64,000 bases of DNA from UBA6623 sp965217195 (GCA_965217195.1 CBDCHL010000002.1:124001-188000), one strand, 5' to 3'. Counted from the first letter of the stretch, positions 35,933 to 44,845 are shown. The notes: generated by a model not told the origin, from the sequence alone. Translations and numbers: made by a program.

Positions 35933-36445
35933 GTGTCTTCCTCCACAACCAAGAAAGTCTACGTGAGGCGTTTCGACGGGCCGGTCGTGGAGGGCTATGT
36001 CAACCCTCAAACGTATCTGCGTCCGGAAGGCATCGAAGTGCTCGACCGCGCGGCACAAGTGGTGACACTGGATGTCACCGTCGTCAAAGGAGTGTATTTC
36101 GTTCGCGATTTCGAGCCGGAGGCAGAGACTAAGCAGAAGACAGCCTTTGCGTCGCGGCCGAAGCAAGCCGGCCTGTGGGTGCGGCTGAACTTTCGCGATG
36201 GAGATTCGCTCGAAGGCGTAGTTCCGAACGACTTGCTCTTGATGGGGGCCGTCGGCATAACGATCACACCGCCTGATCCGAACGCGCATGCTCAGCGTGT
36301 GTTTGCGCCGCGCGCGGCTCTCAGCGGAGTGACGGTACTCGGCGTCGTGGGAAGTCCGGTTCGAAGCCGTCGGCCCCGCGCGGGTGTGCCGTCGGAAGAT
36401 CAGATGGACTTGTTCCGGCGGAGTGAGTCCGACGCCTCGGGGTAA
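35933..36445 (+). CDS. Small conserved protein, DUF6982-like
   Basis: 170 residues starting GTG 35933. The sequence has two similar beta-rich halves: KKVYVRRFDGPVVEGYVNPQTYLRPEGIEVLDRAAQVVTLDVTVVKGVYFVRDF and LWVRLNFRDGDSLEGVVPNDLLL...ITITPPDP. From memory this matches a family found mainly in Acidobacteriota (DUF6982); I am not certain of the number. It is small, soluble and probably cytoplasmic, with a Sm-like or SH3-like barrel as a possibility. Function unknown. It stands alone, divergent from xerD. Confidence 0.8.
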   Translation: MSSSTTKKVYVRRFDGPVVEGYVNPQTYLRPEGIEVLDRAAQVVTLDVTVVKGVYFVRDFEPEAETKQKTAFASRPKQAGLWVRLNFRDGDSLEGVVPNDLLLMGAVGITITPPDPNAHAQRVFAPRAALSGVTVLGVVGSPVRSRRPRAGVPSEDQMDLFRRSESDASG

Positions 36446-36727
36446 CTTGCGGCGCGACGGCGATTTGAAGCCGTTGTAGGCCTTTCGAAGCTGAACTAAG
36501 GAGTTCTCCCAACTCGACGAGATTCTCGTCACCACGGTCGTCGAGCGGGTTCGGCTGAGTGCGGAGCGAACAAGGCATCTGGATTTGATCGTCCCCCGAA
36601 CCCGGGCAAGGGTGATGTTCAGCAGTATCTCTCGAAAGGCTGAACGGAAGGATTGGTACGGAGTCGCGCCCGAGGTCGAGACGAGGGCGGACGAGGAACC
36701 ATCGGCCAAAGATGCTCTGACGGACCG

Positions 36728-37738
36728 CTAGGGGGCTAAGGGGGTGCTGGCTTGTTCGCGGGAAGCGCGCATTGCTAACGCGATGCGGGTGGCTAGAGCA
36801 GAGTCTTGCGGGGGGCAGTTAGCGGGTGGTCTCCCGGTTTTGCAAGCGGCGACGAAAGCTTCCAGCTCGGCTTGGAAGCCGTCTCCTTGTTGGACTCCGA
36901 TAGATTCGCTCCCACCGTCGGGGCTGTAGTAGGTCAGCGGGGTTTGGCCGGAGTGGAAGTCGAGCGTGCCGGCTTCACCGACGATGGTGAATGCCATCGA
37001 AAACGGAAAGTCGCCGCGGCCTTGCCAGCCCCCGGACACGGTGACCGCGGGTCCTTCGTCGTATCGAAGCCGGGTTCCGACGACGTCGATGCCGGATACG
37101 ATATCTTCCGTCCCTATGGCGCTAACCGAAGTCGGACGACCGAAAAGGTACAACGCGTAATCGAGGTCGTGGATCAACAGGTCGAAGATCCCGCCTCCGC
37201 TCTTGGCTCGCTCGCTCAACCAGCCGCTCCAGCCCGGGCAAGCGCAGCGGCGCCTGAAAGAGGCGGACCGGACGGTTCCAAGTCGGCCGTCACGAATCCA
37301 TTCGCGGGCGGCGACGTATTCAGGCCAGTAGCGAATGACCTGCGCCACCATGAGAACCTTTCCCGCCGCTTCGGCCGCGGCAATCATCGAATCGCATTCC
37401 GCGGCGCTCAGCGCCATAGGCTTTTCGACGAGGACGTGCTTGCGGGCTTCGAGCGCGGCGTTGGCCAAGGGGGCGTGCAGGTAGGTCGGCACGCAGAGGT
37501 CGACTGCTTCAATGTTGGGATCGGCGAAGAGTTCCTCGGGAGTGCTGTAGGGGGCGACGCCGGTAAAGTCCAGCGGTTCGGCTGAAACGTCAAGGTTGCC
37601 GGAGACCGCGCTTAAGTCGCCTTCCCGCTTGCGGGGGTCGCTGCTTGCGACGGCGACGATTTCCGCGGAGGGGACGGCGCGATAGGCTTGCAGGTGCGTG
37701 CCGCCCATGAATCCCAAGCCGACGACGCCGATGTTCAT
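36728..37738 (-). CDS. Gfo/Idh/MocA family oxidoreductase (cytoplasmic)
   Basis: 336 residues from ATG 37738 (MNIGVVGLGFMGGTHLQAY), chosen because the Rossmann fold begins there; the start at 37801 adds an unneeded leader and would place a hairpin in the gene. The NAD(P) motif is GVVGLGFMG. The EKP catalytic motif is HVLVEKPMALSAAEC, and the C-terminal domain has GGGIFDLLIHDLDYALYLFG. It probably oxidises a sugar or inositol-like polyol. No signal peptide, unlike the one at 28956. A remnant-like open frame runs antisense at its 3' end (see the rejected list). Confidence 0.9.
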   Translation of the reverse strand: MNIGVVGLGFMGGTHLQAYRAVPSAEIVAVASSDPRKREGDLSAVSGNLDVSAEPLDFTGVAPYSTPEELFADPNIEAVDLCVPTYLHAPLANAALEARKHVLVEKPMALSAAECDSMIAAAEAAGKVLMVAQVIRYWPEYVAAREWIRDGRLGTVRSASFRRRCACPGWSGWLSERAKSGGGIFDLLIHDLDYALYLFGRPTSVSAIGTEDIVSGIDVVGTRLRYDEGPAVTVSGGWQGRGDFPFSMAFTIVGEAGTLDFHSGQTPLTYYSPDGGSESIGVQQGDGFQAELEAFVAACKTGRPPANCPPQDSALATRIALAMRASREQASTPLAP

Positions 37739-37799
37739 CTGATTCAGTCCATGTTCAAGTGTAGTGGTGTTGGGTGGGATGGCAGGCTGGCGGGCCGCC

Positions 37800-37824
37800 A
37801 AGCGTGGACTTCCCGTCCACGCTT
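37800..37824. terminator. Perfect 10-bp hairpin between rsmD and the oxidoreductase gene
   Basis: AAGCGTGGAC (37800-37809), loop TTCCC, GTCCACGCTT (37815-37824). On the minus strand it follows the rsmD stop by 10 bp, in position for a terminator, but no U-run follows in the transcript direction. It may instead be a Rho-dependent site, a processing hairpin or a palindromic repeat. Confidence 0.45.
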
Positions 37825-37833
37825 CCGCCTTCG

Positions 37834-38379
37834 CTACTCGGAGTACGGTGCGTCGGCCGGTTTGTAGAAGCTCAGGCTGTTGGAGCCTTGGGTTACGGTG
37901 CGGGTTCTTTCTAGATTGCCGTAGCGCTCGGCTAGGCGCTGGGTCTTGGCGTGTTGGGCGATGACGAGCTGGGTGGGCGAGGCGCCAAGGATACTCAACG
38001 TCTTGTCGTATTCTTCGGGCGCGGTGTAGGGCGGGCCGAGAAAATAGATGTCTCCTTCGATATTGGGCAAGACGGCCTCGGTCTTGGCACGGAGTAACGA
38101 ACAGGACGCCTCAGCTCCGAGCGCCTCTACATTCCGCTGAATGGTCTCGGCCGCGGCGCTTCCGCTCTCGACGAAAACGACTTTGCTTGCCCCTCGGCTC
38201 AGCGCTTCGAGGCCGACGGCCCCGGAACCGGCGTACAGGTCAACGAAGACCCTGCCTGCAATCCGGTCCCCCAAGATGCTGAACAGAGATTCGCGCAGCC
38301 GGCTGGGCATCGGGCGCGTATCTTGTCCCGCCGGGGTGAACAAGCGGCGGCGACGATACAGCCCGGCAATGATTCTCAT
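37834..38379 (-). CDS. rsmD: 16S rRNA (guanine-966-N2)-methyltransferase RsmD, altered motif IV
   Basis: 181 residues, normal length. The family start MRIIAGLYRRRRL...TRPMPSRLRESLFSIL, the SAM motif VFVDLYAGSGAVGLEALSRGASKVVFVE and the C-terminal SLSFYKPA are present. RsmD methylates G966 of 16S rRNA using SAM. The catalytic motif IV, normally DPPY, reads GPPY here (FLGPPYTAPEEY; codon GGC), a single-base change from GAC. This could impair or abolish activity. Its start overlaps the CNNM gene stop by 4 bp (ATGA), so the two are translationally coupled. Confidence 0.9.
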   Translation of the reverse strand: MRIIAGLYRRRRLFTPAGQDTRPMPSRLRESLFSILGDRIAGRVFVDLYAGSGAVGLEALSRGASKVVFVESGSAAAETIQRNVEALGAEASCSLLRAKTEAVLPNIEGDIYFLGPPYTAPEEYDKTLSILGASPTQLVIAQHAKTQRLAERYGNLERTRTVTQGSNSLSFYKPADAPYSE

Positions 38380-39785
38380 GCGGGGGGCGGCGTCTCGGGA
38401 GAGGAGGGGGGAGGCGCGTCCGCGGCCGGGTCGGTGTCGTGAGCAGTAACTAGGGCCGGTTCAACGCGCACTTTGGCGATGCGGTTACGCTCCATCCCGA
38501 CGACAGTGAAGCCTCTGCCTTCGAACTCGATGCGCTCATCGCCTTGCGGGATGTGCCCGAGTCGGCTGAGCAGAAAGCCGGCGAGAGTTTCGAACCCAGC
38601 GTCATAGGGAAGCTCGACGCCGTAGAGGCTGTCGAGATCGCGGATGTTGGTATTGCCGTCGACTTCGATGGGTTTATCGATGACCGGCTTTTCGTCGGGT
38701 TCGTGTCTTTCGTGCTCCTCATGGATCTCGCCGACGATTTGCTCGATGGCGTCTTCGACCGTCACCAGGCCGCCAACCGTGCCGAACTCGTCGACGACGA
38801 TGGCCATATGGTAGCGCTGTTGCTGGAATTCCTCGAGCAGCTCGTAGAGGAGCTTCGTTTCAGGCACAAAAGGTACAGGGTGAACAAATGACGCCATGCG
38901 AAACACCGGCGGCTCAGGGCGACCGAGCACTTTCCAACGGCGCATCTGTTGTACGAACGACCAAACCTGCTTAGCGTAGAGGACACCGACCACGTGCTCG
39001 GGCGAGCCTTCGTAGACCGGCACTCGTGAGTGCTGATGCCGCACGATGCAATCGACGACTTGGTCTATTCCGGCGTCGCTCGGCAGTGCGATCATCTCTT
39101 GCCGCGGGACCATGACCTCGCGGACCGTGACATCGTGGAAGTCGACGGCACGGCTGAGCATTTGCTCTTGAAACCGCGCCGGCCTGCCCTCGCGCTTGTT
39201 GACACTGAAGAGTAGTTTCAACTCTTCGGCGGTATAGCCTTGTTGGGAGTTGTCCATCTTGAGCCCGAGCAGGCGAGAGATGAAAGCGGCGGTCTTTTCC
39301 ACCAGCGAGACAAACAGGCCGGTGACGCGGCTAAACAGTTGCAGCGGCGGCGCCACCGCAAGGGCCAAACGCTCGGAGCGCTCCATGGCGAGGTTCTTCG
39401 GCACGACCTCGCCGACGACCATGTGGAAAAAGGTGATCAAAGTGAAAGCGAGCGTGAAAGAGAGAACGCGGCCGAGCGGTTCACTGACCGGCAGGTTCAA
39501 ATAGGAGAAAAGCGGTTCCAGGAAGCGATAGACCGTACTTTCTCCGGCCCATCCGAGACCGAGGCTCGCCAGGGTTACGCCTAACTGCGTGGCCGAGATC
39601 ATGCGAGATGGACGGCGGAGCAAACCCAGAACGGTGTCGGCGCGGCGCACGCCGGCTTCGCTGAGGGCGCGCATTTTTGTCTCGCGGACCGAGACGAGCG
39701 CAACCTCAGCGGCGGAGAAGAAGCCGTTGACGCCGAGCAGAAACGCGAGAACGATCAAGCGGATCGTTAGCGGGAGGTCTTCCAT
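38376..39785 (-). CDS. CNNM/CorC-type (hemolysin family) membrane protein with CBS pair
   Basis: 469 residues. N-terminal DUF21 region with several membrane spans (about 1-190: IRLIVLAFLLGVNGFFSAAEVALVSVRETKMRAL, MISATQLGVTLASLGLGWAGE). Then two CBS domains (about 210-330: MVPRQEMIALPSDAGIDQVVDCIVRHQHSRVPVYEG, FVPETKLLYELLEEFQQQRYHMAIVVDEFGTVGGLVTVEDAIEQIVGEI). The CorC_HlyC domain follows (about 360-445). The family exports Mg2+ or modulates its transport; the name hemolysin is historical. It is the first gene of a pair with rsmD. Confidence 0.92.
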   Translation of the reverse strand: MEDLPLTIRLIVLAFLLGVNGFFSAAEVALVSVRETKMRALSEAGVRRADTVLGLLRRPSRMISATQLGVTLASLGLGWAGESTVYRFLEPLFSYLNLPVSEPLGRVLSFTLAFTLITFFHMVVGEVVPKNLAMERSERLALAVAPPLQLFSRVTGLFVSLVEKTAAFISRLLGLKMDNSQQGYTAEELKLLFSVNKREGRPARFQEQMLSRAVDFHDVTVREVMVPRQEMIALPSDAGIDQVVDCIVRHQHSRVPVYEGSPEHVVGVLYAKQVWSFVQQMRRWKVLGRPEPPVFRMASFVHPVPFVPETKLLYELLEEFQQQRYHMAIVVDEFGTVGGLVTVEDAIEQIVGEIHEEHERHEPDEKPVIDKPIEVDGNTNIRDLDSLYGVELPYDAGFETLAGFLLSRLGHIPQGDERIEFEGRGFTVVGMERNRIAKVRVEPALVTAHDTDPAADAPPPSSPETPPPA

Positions 39786-39844
39786 CCAGGTGGGCGAACC
39801 GATGCGGGCTGACGGAACTCATCCTAGCACGCGTGTGCAACCTG

Positions 39845-40510
39845 TTAGCGATCCGTTAGGTCGCGGAGGAAGATGTCTCTAAAACGCATGCGTCCTTCGC
39901 CTCCCGAGTGCAGTTGCAGGGCGATTACTCCCTCGGTCGAGTTGGGTGACGGGTAGGTGAAGTCGATCATCTCGACGCCGTTGAGGTAGGAGCGGTAGCG
40001 GTTGCCTTCCACCAAGATCAGCATGTCGTTCCAGTCGTCGGGGCGGATGACCGTCTCGAGCTCGGGAGCGGGCCAAACGATCCACCCCTTGCCGTCGCCA
40101 TAGATGCCGCCGGTGTGGTTGCCGATAGTGCGATCGATTTCGATTTGGCGGCCGGCGATAATTTTCGGCGTGTCGCCTTCGAACTTCGTGTGAAGATAGA
40201 CGCCGCTGTTCCCGTCGGCTTCGCACTTGAAGCGCAGCGAGAGGTGGAAGTCTTTGTACGACTTTTCGGTCGTGAGGTAGCCGTACTCTTCCGTGATGCC
40301 GACGCCGTGGATGACGCCGCCTTCGACGACCCACTTTTCGTTGCCGACCTTGTTCCACCCTGTGAGGTCGGTACCGTTGAACAGTGACTCCCAGGCCGGG
40401 GTCAATGTTGTGGGCCTTTGGAATTGCGCGTCGAGCGGAGGTATGGCGCCCAGGCCGACCAGAACGGCGCCGCCCAGGAGAGACGTGATGCCGGAGTGCT
40501 TAATCATCAT
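39845..40510 (-). CDS. Secreted DUF1080 protein (3-keto-disaccharide hydrolase family)
   Basis: 221 residues from ATG 40510 (MMIKHSGITSLLGGAVLVGLGAIPPLDAQ, a signal peptide); longer starts in the track run back over pyrE and are rejected. One DUF1080 domain: WESLFNGTDLTGWNKVGNEKWVVEGGVIHG, YGYLTTEKSYKDFHLSLRFKCEADGNSGVYLHTKF, GRQIEIDRT and DWNDMLILVEGNRYRSYLNG. It overlaps the pyrE stop (ATGA), so it is translationally coupled to an unrelated housekeeping gene. Probably exported. The sugar substrate is unknown. Confidence 0.9.
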   Translation of the reverse strand: MMIKHSGITSLLGGAVLVGLGAIPPLDAQFQRPTTLTPAWESLFNGTDLTGWNKVGNEKWVVEGGVIHGVGITEEYGYLTTEKSYKDFHLSLRFKCEADGNSGVYLHTKFEGDTPKIIAGRQIEIDRTIGNHTGGIYGDGKGWIVWPAPELETVIRPDDWNDMLILVEGNRYRSYLNGVEMIDFTYPSPNSTEGVIALQLHSGGEGRMRFRDIFLRDLTDR

Positions 40511-41067
40511 TGTTCCAATAGCTCGGCCATAGTAAAGATCCGCTCGAAGGGGCAGCCGACTGCTTCGATCGCCTCGCGGCCCCCTTGTTCGCGGTCCACG
40601 AGGCAAACGGCGCCGATGACGTTGAGGCCTGCGTCGCGGGCGCGTTCGATGGCCTTCAGAGCCGAGCCTCCCGTCGTGCAAACGTCTTCCACGACGACGA
40701 CGTCGTGGCCGTCGGTGTCGGGAAGGCCTTCGAGGAACTGTTGTCGGCCGTGTTTCTTCGCTTCCTTGCGGACCAGAAAGCCGTTGATCTCGAGGCCGTA
40801 TTCGAGGCTTTCCCGGGAGACGGCCGTTACGATCGGGTCGGCCCCCATGGTGAGACCGCCCACGGCGTAAGGCTGCCAACCTCGCTCACGCATCTTGGCG
40901 ACGAAAGCCCTGCCTATTAGGGGCGTGGCTTCGGCACGCAGCGCGGTGAGTCGGACGTCCACATAAACATTACTGCGCTCGCCCGAGGCGAGGACGAAGT
41001 CACCTCGCTTGACCGATTGGGCGCGGAGGATGGTCTTGAGACGTTCGCGGTCTTTGTCGTGGGCCAT
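40507..41067 (-). CDS. pyrE: Orotate phosphoribosyltransferase
   Basis: 186 residues. It joins orotate and PRPP to give OMP in pyrimidine synthesis. The PRPP motif VVVVEDVCTTGGSALKAIE is complete, and the N-terminal SVKRGDFVLASGERSNVYVDVR is the PyrE signature (SGxxSxxYxDxR). The Lys-rich loop FLVRKEAKKHGRQQFLEG carries catalytic residues. The gene is intact. It is followed by the DUF1080 gene with a 4-bp overlap. Confidence 0.94.
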   Translation of the reverse strand: MAHDKDRERLKTILRAQSVKRGDFVLASGERSNVYVDVRLTALRAEATPLIGRAFVAKMRERGWQPYAVGGLTMGADPIVTAVSRESLEYGLEINGFLVRKEAKKHGRQQFLEGLPDTDGHDVVVVEDVCTTGGSALKAIERARDAGLNVIGAVCLVDREQGGREAIEAVGCPFERIFTMAELLEQ

Positions 41068-41104
41068 GGTCTCGATGCACGGAGGCCGCCCGTTCCCGGT
41101 GCGA

Positions 41105-42256
41105 CTATCTTCGCGGCTTTAGCAATAATTCGTTTGCGCCCGCTTCGATGTTGAATTTCATCGATTGATCGAGGTCCAGCACCACGCGCACGACAGGCGG
41201 CGATGCTTTGAACTGCGCCCAGCGAACTCTTTTGACGCCGCCGCCATTGACGTCGATCGAACGTTTGCGGGCGGTTTGAATTCGTGCGCCCGGCAAGTCG
41301 ATGACGAAGCGGTCGGGACCGCTCAACGACATCGTTTTGTAGGCAACCCCGGGGTCGACGGCTAACGCGATGACCGGGGCTCCGGATTCCCTTCGGACCG
41401 CGACATCGCGTAGCGCGATCGGGCCTCCAGAAGCGGCGGCGCCAGTCGGCTTCCGAGGCGGCGAGGCCGGCGACTGAGAAGTCGCGGGTTTTCGGGGCGG
41501 CTCGGCGCGAGTAACTTGCACCGGTGGGTCGCCTTCACGTACGACGCGAAACGTAACGACATCCAAGATGGCTTTCGGACGTGAACTGCCGCGATTGGCG
41601 CAGCGGATGCTGTTGAGGTCGCCGCGGTATCCGCCGCCGCGAAGCACTCGGAACTCGCCTTGTTCAGGTCCCTTGGGATCCTTCGTGGGGGACTCGGCGT
41701 AGTAGTCGGCGTTGTACCAATCCGCGGCCCACTCCCAAAGGCCGTCGTTTCCAACCAATAGGCCAAAACCGTTGGGTCGTGGCTCGGGACGAAAGTCCTT
41801 GTTCTCGAGCTTGTCGGCCGGCACGGGTGGTTCGTCGCCCCATGGGTATTTCTTCTGTTCAAGACCGCCGCGGGCGGCTCGCTCCCATTCCGCTTCGGTC
41901 GGCAGCCGGAATGCTTGGCCGGTCTTTTCGCTCAACCAACGGCAATACTCTTGGGCATCTTCCCAACTCACGCCGGTAACCGGCGCGTTGTCATCGCCGT
42001 CGCCGGGATTCTCGTGCCGCGGCCGAAAGGCTCGGAACTCGGCGTTAGTGACGGGCCGGTTGGCAATCGAAAAAGCTGAAACCTGAACCCGGTGGACGGG
42101 CTGTTCCCACGTTGCGCCCTCATCCGATCCCATCTGGAATGAACCGATCGGGATGTGAACGAGGTCCGGGAGCTTGCCCGGTTCGGCGTGTGCGACCGAG
42201 CCGACGGCCAGGCCAAAGAGCGTTACGACGGCGAAGCGAAGCAGCGGAGGGGCCAA
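41105..42256 (-). CDS. SUMF1/FGE-type domain fused to a C-terminal AMIN domain, exported
   Basis: 383 residues with a signal peptide (LRFAVVTLFGLAVGSVAHAEP). Residues about 30-245 are a formylglycine-generating-enzyme-type (SUMF1) domain: VHIPIGSFQMGSDEGATWEQPVHRVQVSAFSIANRPVTNAEF, WEDAQEYCRWLSEKTGQAFRLPTEAEWERAARGG, EWAADWY and FRVLRGGGYRGDLNSIRCANRGSS. The active-site Cys pair of true FGE is not present; only the later Cys (RCANR) remains. A Pro/Ser-rich linker (250-285) leads to an AMIN domain (about 285-380, VKRVRWAQFKASPPVVRVVLDL), which in AmiC binds peptidoglycan. It is probably a periplasmic binding protein, not an FGE. Linked to the sulfatase only by family name. Confidence 0.85.
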   Translation of the reverse strand: MAPPLLRFAVVTLFGLAVGSVAHAEPGKLPDLVHIPIGSFQMGSDEGATWEQPVHRVQVSAFSIANRPVTNAEFRAFRPRHENPGDGDDNAPVTGVSWEDAQEYCRWLSEKTGQAFRLPTEAEWERAARGGLEQKKYPWGDEPPVPADKLENKDFRPEPRPNGFGLLVGNDGLWEWAADWYNADYYAESPTKDPKGPEQGEFRVLRGGGYRGDLNSIRCANRGSSRPKAILDVVTFRVVREGDPPVQVTRAEPPRKPATSQSPASPPRKPTGAAASGGPIALRDVAVRRESGAPVIALAVDPGVAYKTMSLSGPDRFVIDLPGARIQTARKRSIDVNGGGVKRVRWAQFKASPPVVRVVLDLDQSMKFNIEAGANELLLKPRR

Positions 42257-42346
42257 GTAGAAAGTTTATAACGCTGAGTGGGCCGCGGGGAAGGCACCCC
42301 CGGAAACGACGATCGTCCGCCTTTGAAGAAACGCTGTCCGCAAACG

Positions 42347-42574
42347 TTACGAGGCCTGCTGCTGCTCGAGAAGAAGCCGCTGCATGCGGTCCTTTAATTG
42401 GAGCTTCATTTTCTTGAGTCGAACTTCCTCGGATTGTTCTTCCGGGGTTGGGAACCGGCGGCCGCCGATTTCGTCCAGTCGTTTGCTGTAGTCCGCGTGC
42501 TCTTGTTTCAAGCGGCGGTATTCTTCGTTGGTTTCTATCGATTGCGTGGATAAATCCCGCGGGGTGCTACCCAT
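42347..42574 (-). CDS. YdcH/DUF465 family small coiled-coil protein
   Basis: 75 residues, the usual size for DUF465. Almost entirely helical and charged: ETNEEYRRLKQEHADYSKRLDEI and LKKMKLQLKDRMQRLLLEQQ form two helices of a hairpin-like coiled coil. Homologs such as E. coli YdcH are cytoplasmic, with unknown role. It stands alone between the SUMF1-AMIN gene and a Gfo/Idh gene. Confidence 0.8.
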   Translation of the reverse strand: MGSTPRDLSTQSIETNEEYRRLKQEHADYSKRLDEIGGRRFPTPEEQSEEVRLKKMKLQLKDRMQRLLLEQQQAS

Positions 42575-42814
42575 GAATACAATCCCTCCTGCGGAAAGGA
42601 AATACCGGGTTCAGGGGTTGTCGGCGGAAAACCTCGGATCGAGCGTCCGATGGTTGGGTGAAGCCGTTGCGTCATCCGAATGCCGAGAACCGGCACCCAA
42701 ACCTTAGCAAAGTTTCGTCTCGATTTCAATCGGCTGAAGGGCTTATGAACATGATGCGGACTGCGCCGCCGGCGACCTGCTATGCCGCCTGGAAGACGCC
42801 CTTTGCCGATCTCT

Positions 42815-43972
42815 TCAGCCGGCACGCGATGCGCTGACCCAGGCGCCGCCGCCAATTTGTGATTCCGCAACGGCTTCGACGAAACGCACACCCATCACGC
42901 CGTCGCAGACGGTGGGGAAACTCAGTTCTCGACGCTCGAATGGGGCGCCGGCGCGGTGCGCTTCGATGGCGTCGGCGATTTCGCGGTAGAGATTAGCGAA
43001 CGATTCGAAAAAGCCCTCGGAATGGCCGCGTCCGAGGCGCGCCGCGCGTTGGGCGTCTTCGGACAACCCGGCTCTTCCGGGAGAAAGCAGCTGCTCTCCA
43101 CCGTCGAGCGGGCGAACGATAAGGTGATGCGGATCTTCGTGTCGCCACTCGATGCCGCCGTTCTCGCCGTAGGCGCGGATACGCAAACCGTGCTCGTTTC
43201 CGGAGGCGACCATGGAAGCCCAGAGCGTTCCGGTGGCGCCGTTTGAGAGACGCAGGTTCGCAAAGGCGTTGTCGAAAACCCGGCGATCGGGGATGTGCGT
43301 CGTCATCTCGGCGGAGACTTCGCTGACTTCGAGGCCGGTGACGAAACGCAACAGGTGGTGGGCATGGGTGCCGAGGTTGTAGACGACGCTGGCTTCGGTG
43401 GTGATGGCCGGGTCGGTATGCCAAGCGAGATGGGCGTTGCCTTCGCGCTCCCAGGCGCGGGCGCCGCTCCCCTGAGCGTGCTCGACTTGGACGACGCGGA
43501 TCTCGCCGAGCTCGCCGTCGCGCATCATCCGCGCGGCCTGCCGCACCATCGGGTAGCCGGAATAGTTGTGCGTTAGGCCGAAGACCAGGCCGGATTCAGA
43601 GACGCGGCGTTCGAGATCGAGGGCGTCGCCGAGATCCACGGTAATGGGCTTTTCGCAGATGACGTGAATACCTCGATCAAGAAACGCGCTCGCGACCACA
43701 TGGTGGGTGTTGTGGTGCGTGAGGACGGAAACCGCTTCGACGCCGTCGGCGCGCGCGGCTTCGGCCTCGGCCATGTTTTCGTAATTGGCGTAGACGCGGT
43801 CGGAGTCGACGCCGAGTTCGCGACCCATGGCGCGGGATTTGTCGAGGTCGCGCGAAAACGTGCCGGCGACGAGCTCGTAGCGGTTGTCGATGCGCATAGC
43901 GACGCGGTGGGCCGGACCGACCCAGGATCCAGGACCGCCACCGATCATGCCGATGCGAATGCGTTGTTTCAT
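42815..43972 (-). CDS. Gfo/Idh/MocA family oxidoreductase (cytoplasmic)
   Basis: 385 residues starting MKQRIRIGMIGGGPGSWVGPAHRVAMR (Rossmann GGGxG). The catalytic Lys is in HVICEKPITVDLGDA. The C-terminal domain has YNLGTHAHHLLRFVTGLEV and later GFFESFANLYREIADAIEAHRAG, typical of the long-form branch that dehydrogenates sugar acids or inositols. No signal peptide. It is the third Gfo/Idh enzyme in the window and not coupled to a DUF1080 gene. Confidence 0.9.
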   Translation of the reverse strand: MKQRIRIGMIGGGPGSWVGPAHRVAMRIDNRYELVAGTFSRDLDKSRAMGRELGVDSDRVYANYENMAEAEAARADGVEAVSVLTHHNTHHVVASAFLDRGIHVICEKPITVDLGDALDLERRVSESGLVFGLTHNYSGYPMVRQAARMMRDGELGEIRVVQVEHAQGSGARAWEREGNAHLAWHTDPAITTEASVVYNLGTHAHHLLRFVTGLEVSEVSAEMTTHIPDRRVFDNAFANLRLSNGATGTLWASMVASGNEHGLRIRAYGENGGIEWRHEDPHHLIVRPLDGGEQLLSPGRAGLSEDAQRAARLGRGHSEGFFESFANLYREIADAIEAHRAGAPFERRELSFPTVCDGVMGVRFVEAVAESQIGGGAWVSASRAG

Positions 43973-44010
43973 GGCGTGAGTTTCGTGGGGCGACAGGGGA
44001 GAGATCGGTG

Positions 44011-44781
44011 TCAGTCGGCCGCCGCGCCCTCCCGCTCAACGCCGACGGATCCGGCGGCCGTCATGAACTGTTGGTATTCGCCGACAACCTCGTCAACCGG
44101 CCCGTCCATGCGGACTCGCCCTTTTTCAAGCCATATGGCGCGGGAGCAGATCGCCATGACCGTCGACAAGCTGTGGGACGCCAGCAGGAGCGTCGTGCCC
44201 GAACGCCCGATCGCTTCAATGCGGTCCTCGCATTGCTTTTTGAAGGCCTCGTCGCCGACCGAAAGCACTTCGTCGACGATGAGGACTTCGCGCTGCATAT
44301 GGATCACAACGGAAAACCCCAAGCGGGCGACCATGCCCGCCGAATAGGTTCGAACAGGTTGGTCGAGAAAGTGGGAGATACCCGAGAAACCGACGATTTC
44401 GTCGAACGCCTGATTCATCTTGAGGCGGGAAAAGCCGGCCAGCGACGCCAACAGCCGAACGTTCTCTTCACCCGTCAAGTCGGGGTGTAAACCGGCGCCG
44501 AGGTCGAGTACGGTCGCCGGCACCGACGAAACGTGAACCCGGCCCGACGTCGGGTGAGTGATCCCGGCAACGAGTTTCAGAAGGGTGCTCTTGCCAGCGC
44601 CGTTGGGCCCGATCAAGCCGACGGTTTCCCCGGCTTCCACGCGAAACGAGATTTCGCGGACGGCCCAAAACGGTTCGTGGCGCTCGCGGCGTTGTTCCAA
44701 GGCATGGCGAAGGAACCGTCGGCGGTGATAAAGCTCGTAGCACTTACTAGCGTTTTCAACTTCAATGGTGAGCATGATCAA
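44011..44781 (-). CDS. ABC transporter ATP-binding protein for polysaccharide or teichoic-acid-type export (Wzt/TagH-like)
   Basis: 256 residues. Walker A GPNGAGKST (around residue 60), signature YSAGMVARLGFSVV, Walker B VLIVDEVLSVGD and the switch His in LLLASHS. The Q-loop area LDLGAGLHPDLTGEENVRL is the hallmark of the Wzt/TagH branch that exports undecaprenyl-linked O-antigen. No C-terminal sugar-binding domain is present, so export is probably not terminator-specific. Its permease partner is the gene at 44846-45646; the two form one unit on the minus strand, permease first. Confidence 0.92.
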   Translation of the reverse strand: MIMLTIEVENASKCYELYHRRRFLRHALEQRRERHEPFWAVREISFRVEAGETVGLIGPNGAGKSTLLKLVAGITHPTSGRVHVSSVPATVLDLGAGLHPDLTGEENVRLLASLAGFSRLKMNQAFDEIVGFSGISHFLDQPVRTYSAGMVARLGFSVVIHMQREVLIVDEVLSVGDEAFKKQCEDRIEAIGRSGTTLLLASHSLSTVMAICSRAIWLEKGRVRMDGPVDEVVGEYQQFMTAAGSVGVEREGAAAD

Positions 44782-44845
44782 ATCAGAATCTCAGTGCCGC
44801 GCGATCAGCATCGGCGTCCTTGCGTCTCTCACAATGGAACACGAG

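Noticed and set aside
35873..36709. 278-codon minus-strand frame over the DUF6982-like gene
   Set aside because: Arg/Ser/Thr-rich shadow of a real gene; no start signal.
36500..36731. Open plus-strand frame of about 75 codons (EFSQLDEILVTTV..., ending TAG 36729)
   Set aside because: Looks protein-like but has no ATG/GTG/TTG start before residue 40 and no SD; may be a gene remnant. Not strong enough to list.
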